Of a stretch of DNA of 13,682 nt, positions 12,946 to 13,682 are shown one piece after another. The stretch comes from Nitrospinota bacterium. GTDB lineage: Bacteria > UBA8248 > JACPRG01. Location: positions 1 through 13,682 of the forward strand of contig JASLXW010000050.1 of the NCBI GenBank assembly GCA_030740135.1. Direction: 5' to 3'. Numbering within the stretch: the stretch's first letter is position 1; each line of letters begins with the position of its first letter. Under the pieces are notes generated by a model. The model was not told the DNA's origin, ran no database searches, and saw nothing but the letters and a program-made list of their open reading frames with translations. A program made the translations under genes and the position numbers.

Positions 12946-13413
12946 TTAGGCGGGATCAGGGGGTCCGCGCGGCCGGCCGGTCTCGAAGCGACGGAATCGA
13001 GGGAGGGGTTCTTCGCCGAAGAATACCGTCGCGGGACGGGGGGAGACCTGAACCGCTGTCACCCCGTTGACCAGACAGGCGAGACTTTCGGCGGCGGCCC
13101 AAGCCTGAACACACAGTTCGGAGGCCCCTCGTCCAGCCGGGTTGGGCTCCCGGCCGTTGCCGCGGTCGGCGTCATCGCCCGCCTCGGGAGTGGGCCGTGA
13201 AAACTCAACCGGAACTCCGGCGGCGCCGGCCGTGTCGGCCTGCGACACTTCGAACCTTTGCCCAAAGTGGTGGACGCGATGCGGCGCGCTGACTGCAAGA
13301 ATAAGGCAATAGGCGAAGATGGCCACATGGGCGGCGAGATGGCGGGTGGCCCGATGCCGGGTCCAACGATTCATGAGGGCGAACATATTCCCTCTGGAGG
13401 CTTCGTTGCTCAT
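12946..13413 (-). CDS. small exported protein with PHRVHH motif, metal-locus associated
   Basis: A 155-aa protein with a basic N-terminus, one hydrophobic export/membrane segment (HVAIFAYCLILAVSA, ~29-43) and directly after it APHRVHHF (43-50). Two Cys lie in SELCVQAWAAAESLACLV (99-115), and the C-terminus is Pro/Arg-rich. I recall similar short proteins with an APHRVHH box and a late Cys-Val-x-x-Ala segment next to heavy-metal or respiratory genes in several environmental phyla, but no function is established and this recollection should be checked. The clustered His after the membrane segment could bind metal. Start choice is uncertain: ATG at 13413 has no ribosome-binding site, while ATG at 13386 has AGAGGG close before it. 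It lies 218 bases before the cytochrome gene on the same strand. Confidence 0.55.
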   Translation of the reverse strand: MSNEASRGNMFALMNRWTRHRATRHLAAHVAIFAYCLILAVSAPHRVHHFGQRFEVSQADTAGAAGVPVEFSRPTPEAGDDADRGNGREPNPAGRGASELCVQAWAAAESLACLVNGVTAVQVSPRPATVFFGEEPLPRFRRFETGRPRGPPDPA

Positions 13414-13583
13414 GCAGATCGGCCCAAATCAGCGGGACGGTGAGGCCAAAATCCCCTGAAACCGGAGGAAGTCCACACAGTCATGACATCATTCTAACAC
13501 TAAGCCGCCCCATGATTCCCGCAAGACTATCTCGCAGGTGATGCACCGTTTTATGTGTAGAAGTGTTTTTGGGCAAAAAGAGA

Positions 13584-13631
13584 GGGTGTACTCTTCCTGG
13601 GAGCGAGGAACCCTTTCAGAGGAGCACACCC
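13584..13631 (+). other. imperfect stem-loop before the right-edge reading frame
   Basis: GGGTGTACTCTT (13584-13595) pairs with AGGAGCACACCC (13620-13631) at 10 of 12 positions, and an inner TTCCT (13594-13598)/AGGAA (13606-13610) can form an alternative stem. AGAGGAG within the right arm doubles as the ribosome-binding site of the next reading frame, so the fold could hide it. It may be a leader structure or the end of an insertion element; the window stops too soon to decide. Confidence 0.4.
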
Positions 13632-13632
13632 A

Positions 13633-13682
13633 ATGCAACCGAAGTTGCTTTTTGAGGATAAGGATTTGGGTCGGGCATTTCA
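13633..13682 (+). CDS. start of an unidentified gene, cut by the window edge
   Basis: ATG at 13633 lies eight bases after AGAGGAG and opens MQPKLLFEDKDLGRAF, running off the window. Only 16 residues are visible, too few to name a family. The start near an inverted repeat and its divergent orientation from the metal block would suit either an ordinary gene or a transposase. Confidence 0.4.
   Translation, partial: MQPKLLFEDKDLGRAF

Overview
The window is GC-rich bacterial DNA with long, well-formed genes, almost all preceded by plausible ribosome-binding sites. Exported c-type cytochrome, a putative lipoprotein and a periplasmic-type binding protein point to a Gram-negative. The style of the dispersed palindromes (ATTCCCGC...GCGGGAAT hairpins, and GGGGTCC repeats between genes) resembles Desulfobacterota, NC10 or Nitrospirota genomes. 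That placement is an inference and not firm. The first ~125 bases are C/G homopolymer that looks like a bad contig end.

Left block (131-3378, minus strand): a promoter near 3492-3519 reads into a YheO/DauR-type PAS-HTH regulator, then a YgeY-type M20 metallohydrolase, then a YgeW-type carbamoyltransferase. YgeW and YgeY are partners in the nucleobase (uric acid/purine-type) catabolic clusters of enterobacteria and clostridia. The other usual members (YgeX ammonia-lyase, SsnA, HyuA, YgfK, XdhD) are not in the window. A ~360-base repeat-rich gap separates ygeY from ygeW.

Middle block (3379-6343): an intergenic region holds a 177-base MITE-like element with perfect 14-base terminal inverted repeats, and a 17-base operator-like dyad. 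Next comes a plus-strand pair: a PYROXD2/phytoene-desaturase-like FAD oxidoreductase starting at TTG, and a short-chain dehydrogenase.

Convergent with this pair is a minus-strand gene for the molybdenum-cofactor subunit of a xanthine dehydrogenase/CoxL-type hydroxylase (6369-8762). Its FeS and FAD subunits are absent from the window. The gene carries a 13-base homopolymer and has a perfect 8+4+8 dyad just upstream.

Right block (8848-13413, minus strand): a collinear envelope/metal module. In transcription order it encodes a small exported PHRVHH protein, a His-rich monohaem cytochrome c, a ZnuA-like metal-binding protein with an apparent His-to-Tyr ligand change, an ABC-3 permease, an overlapping small lipoprotein, and an exported protein that looks like a cupredoxin/carboxypeptidase-regulatory fusion whose copper ligands are lost. 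No ABC ATPase gene is present. This block is the best candidate for an undescribed system: periplasmic metal (Zn/Cu/Ni/Mn class) handling linked to a c-type cytochrome. The last 50 bases start another plus-strand reading frame behind an imperfect stem-loop.
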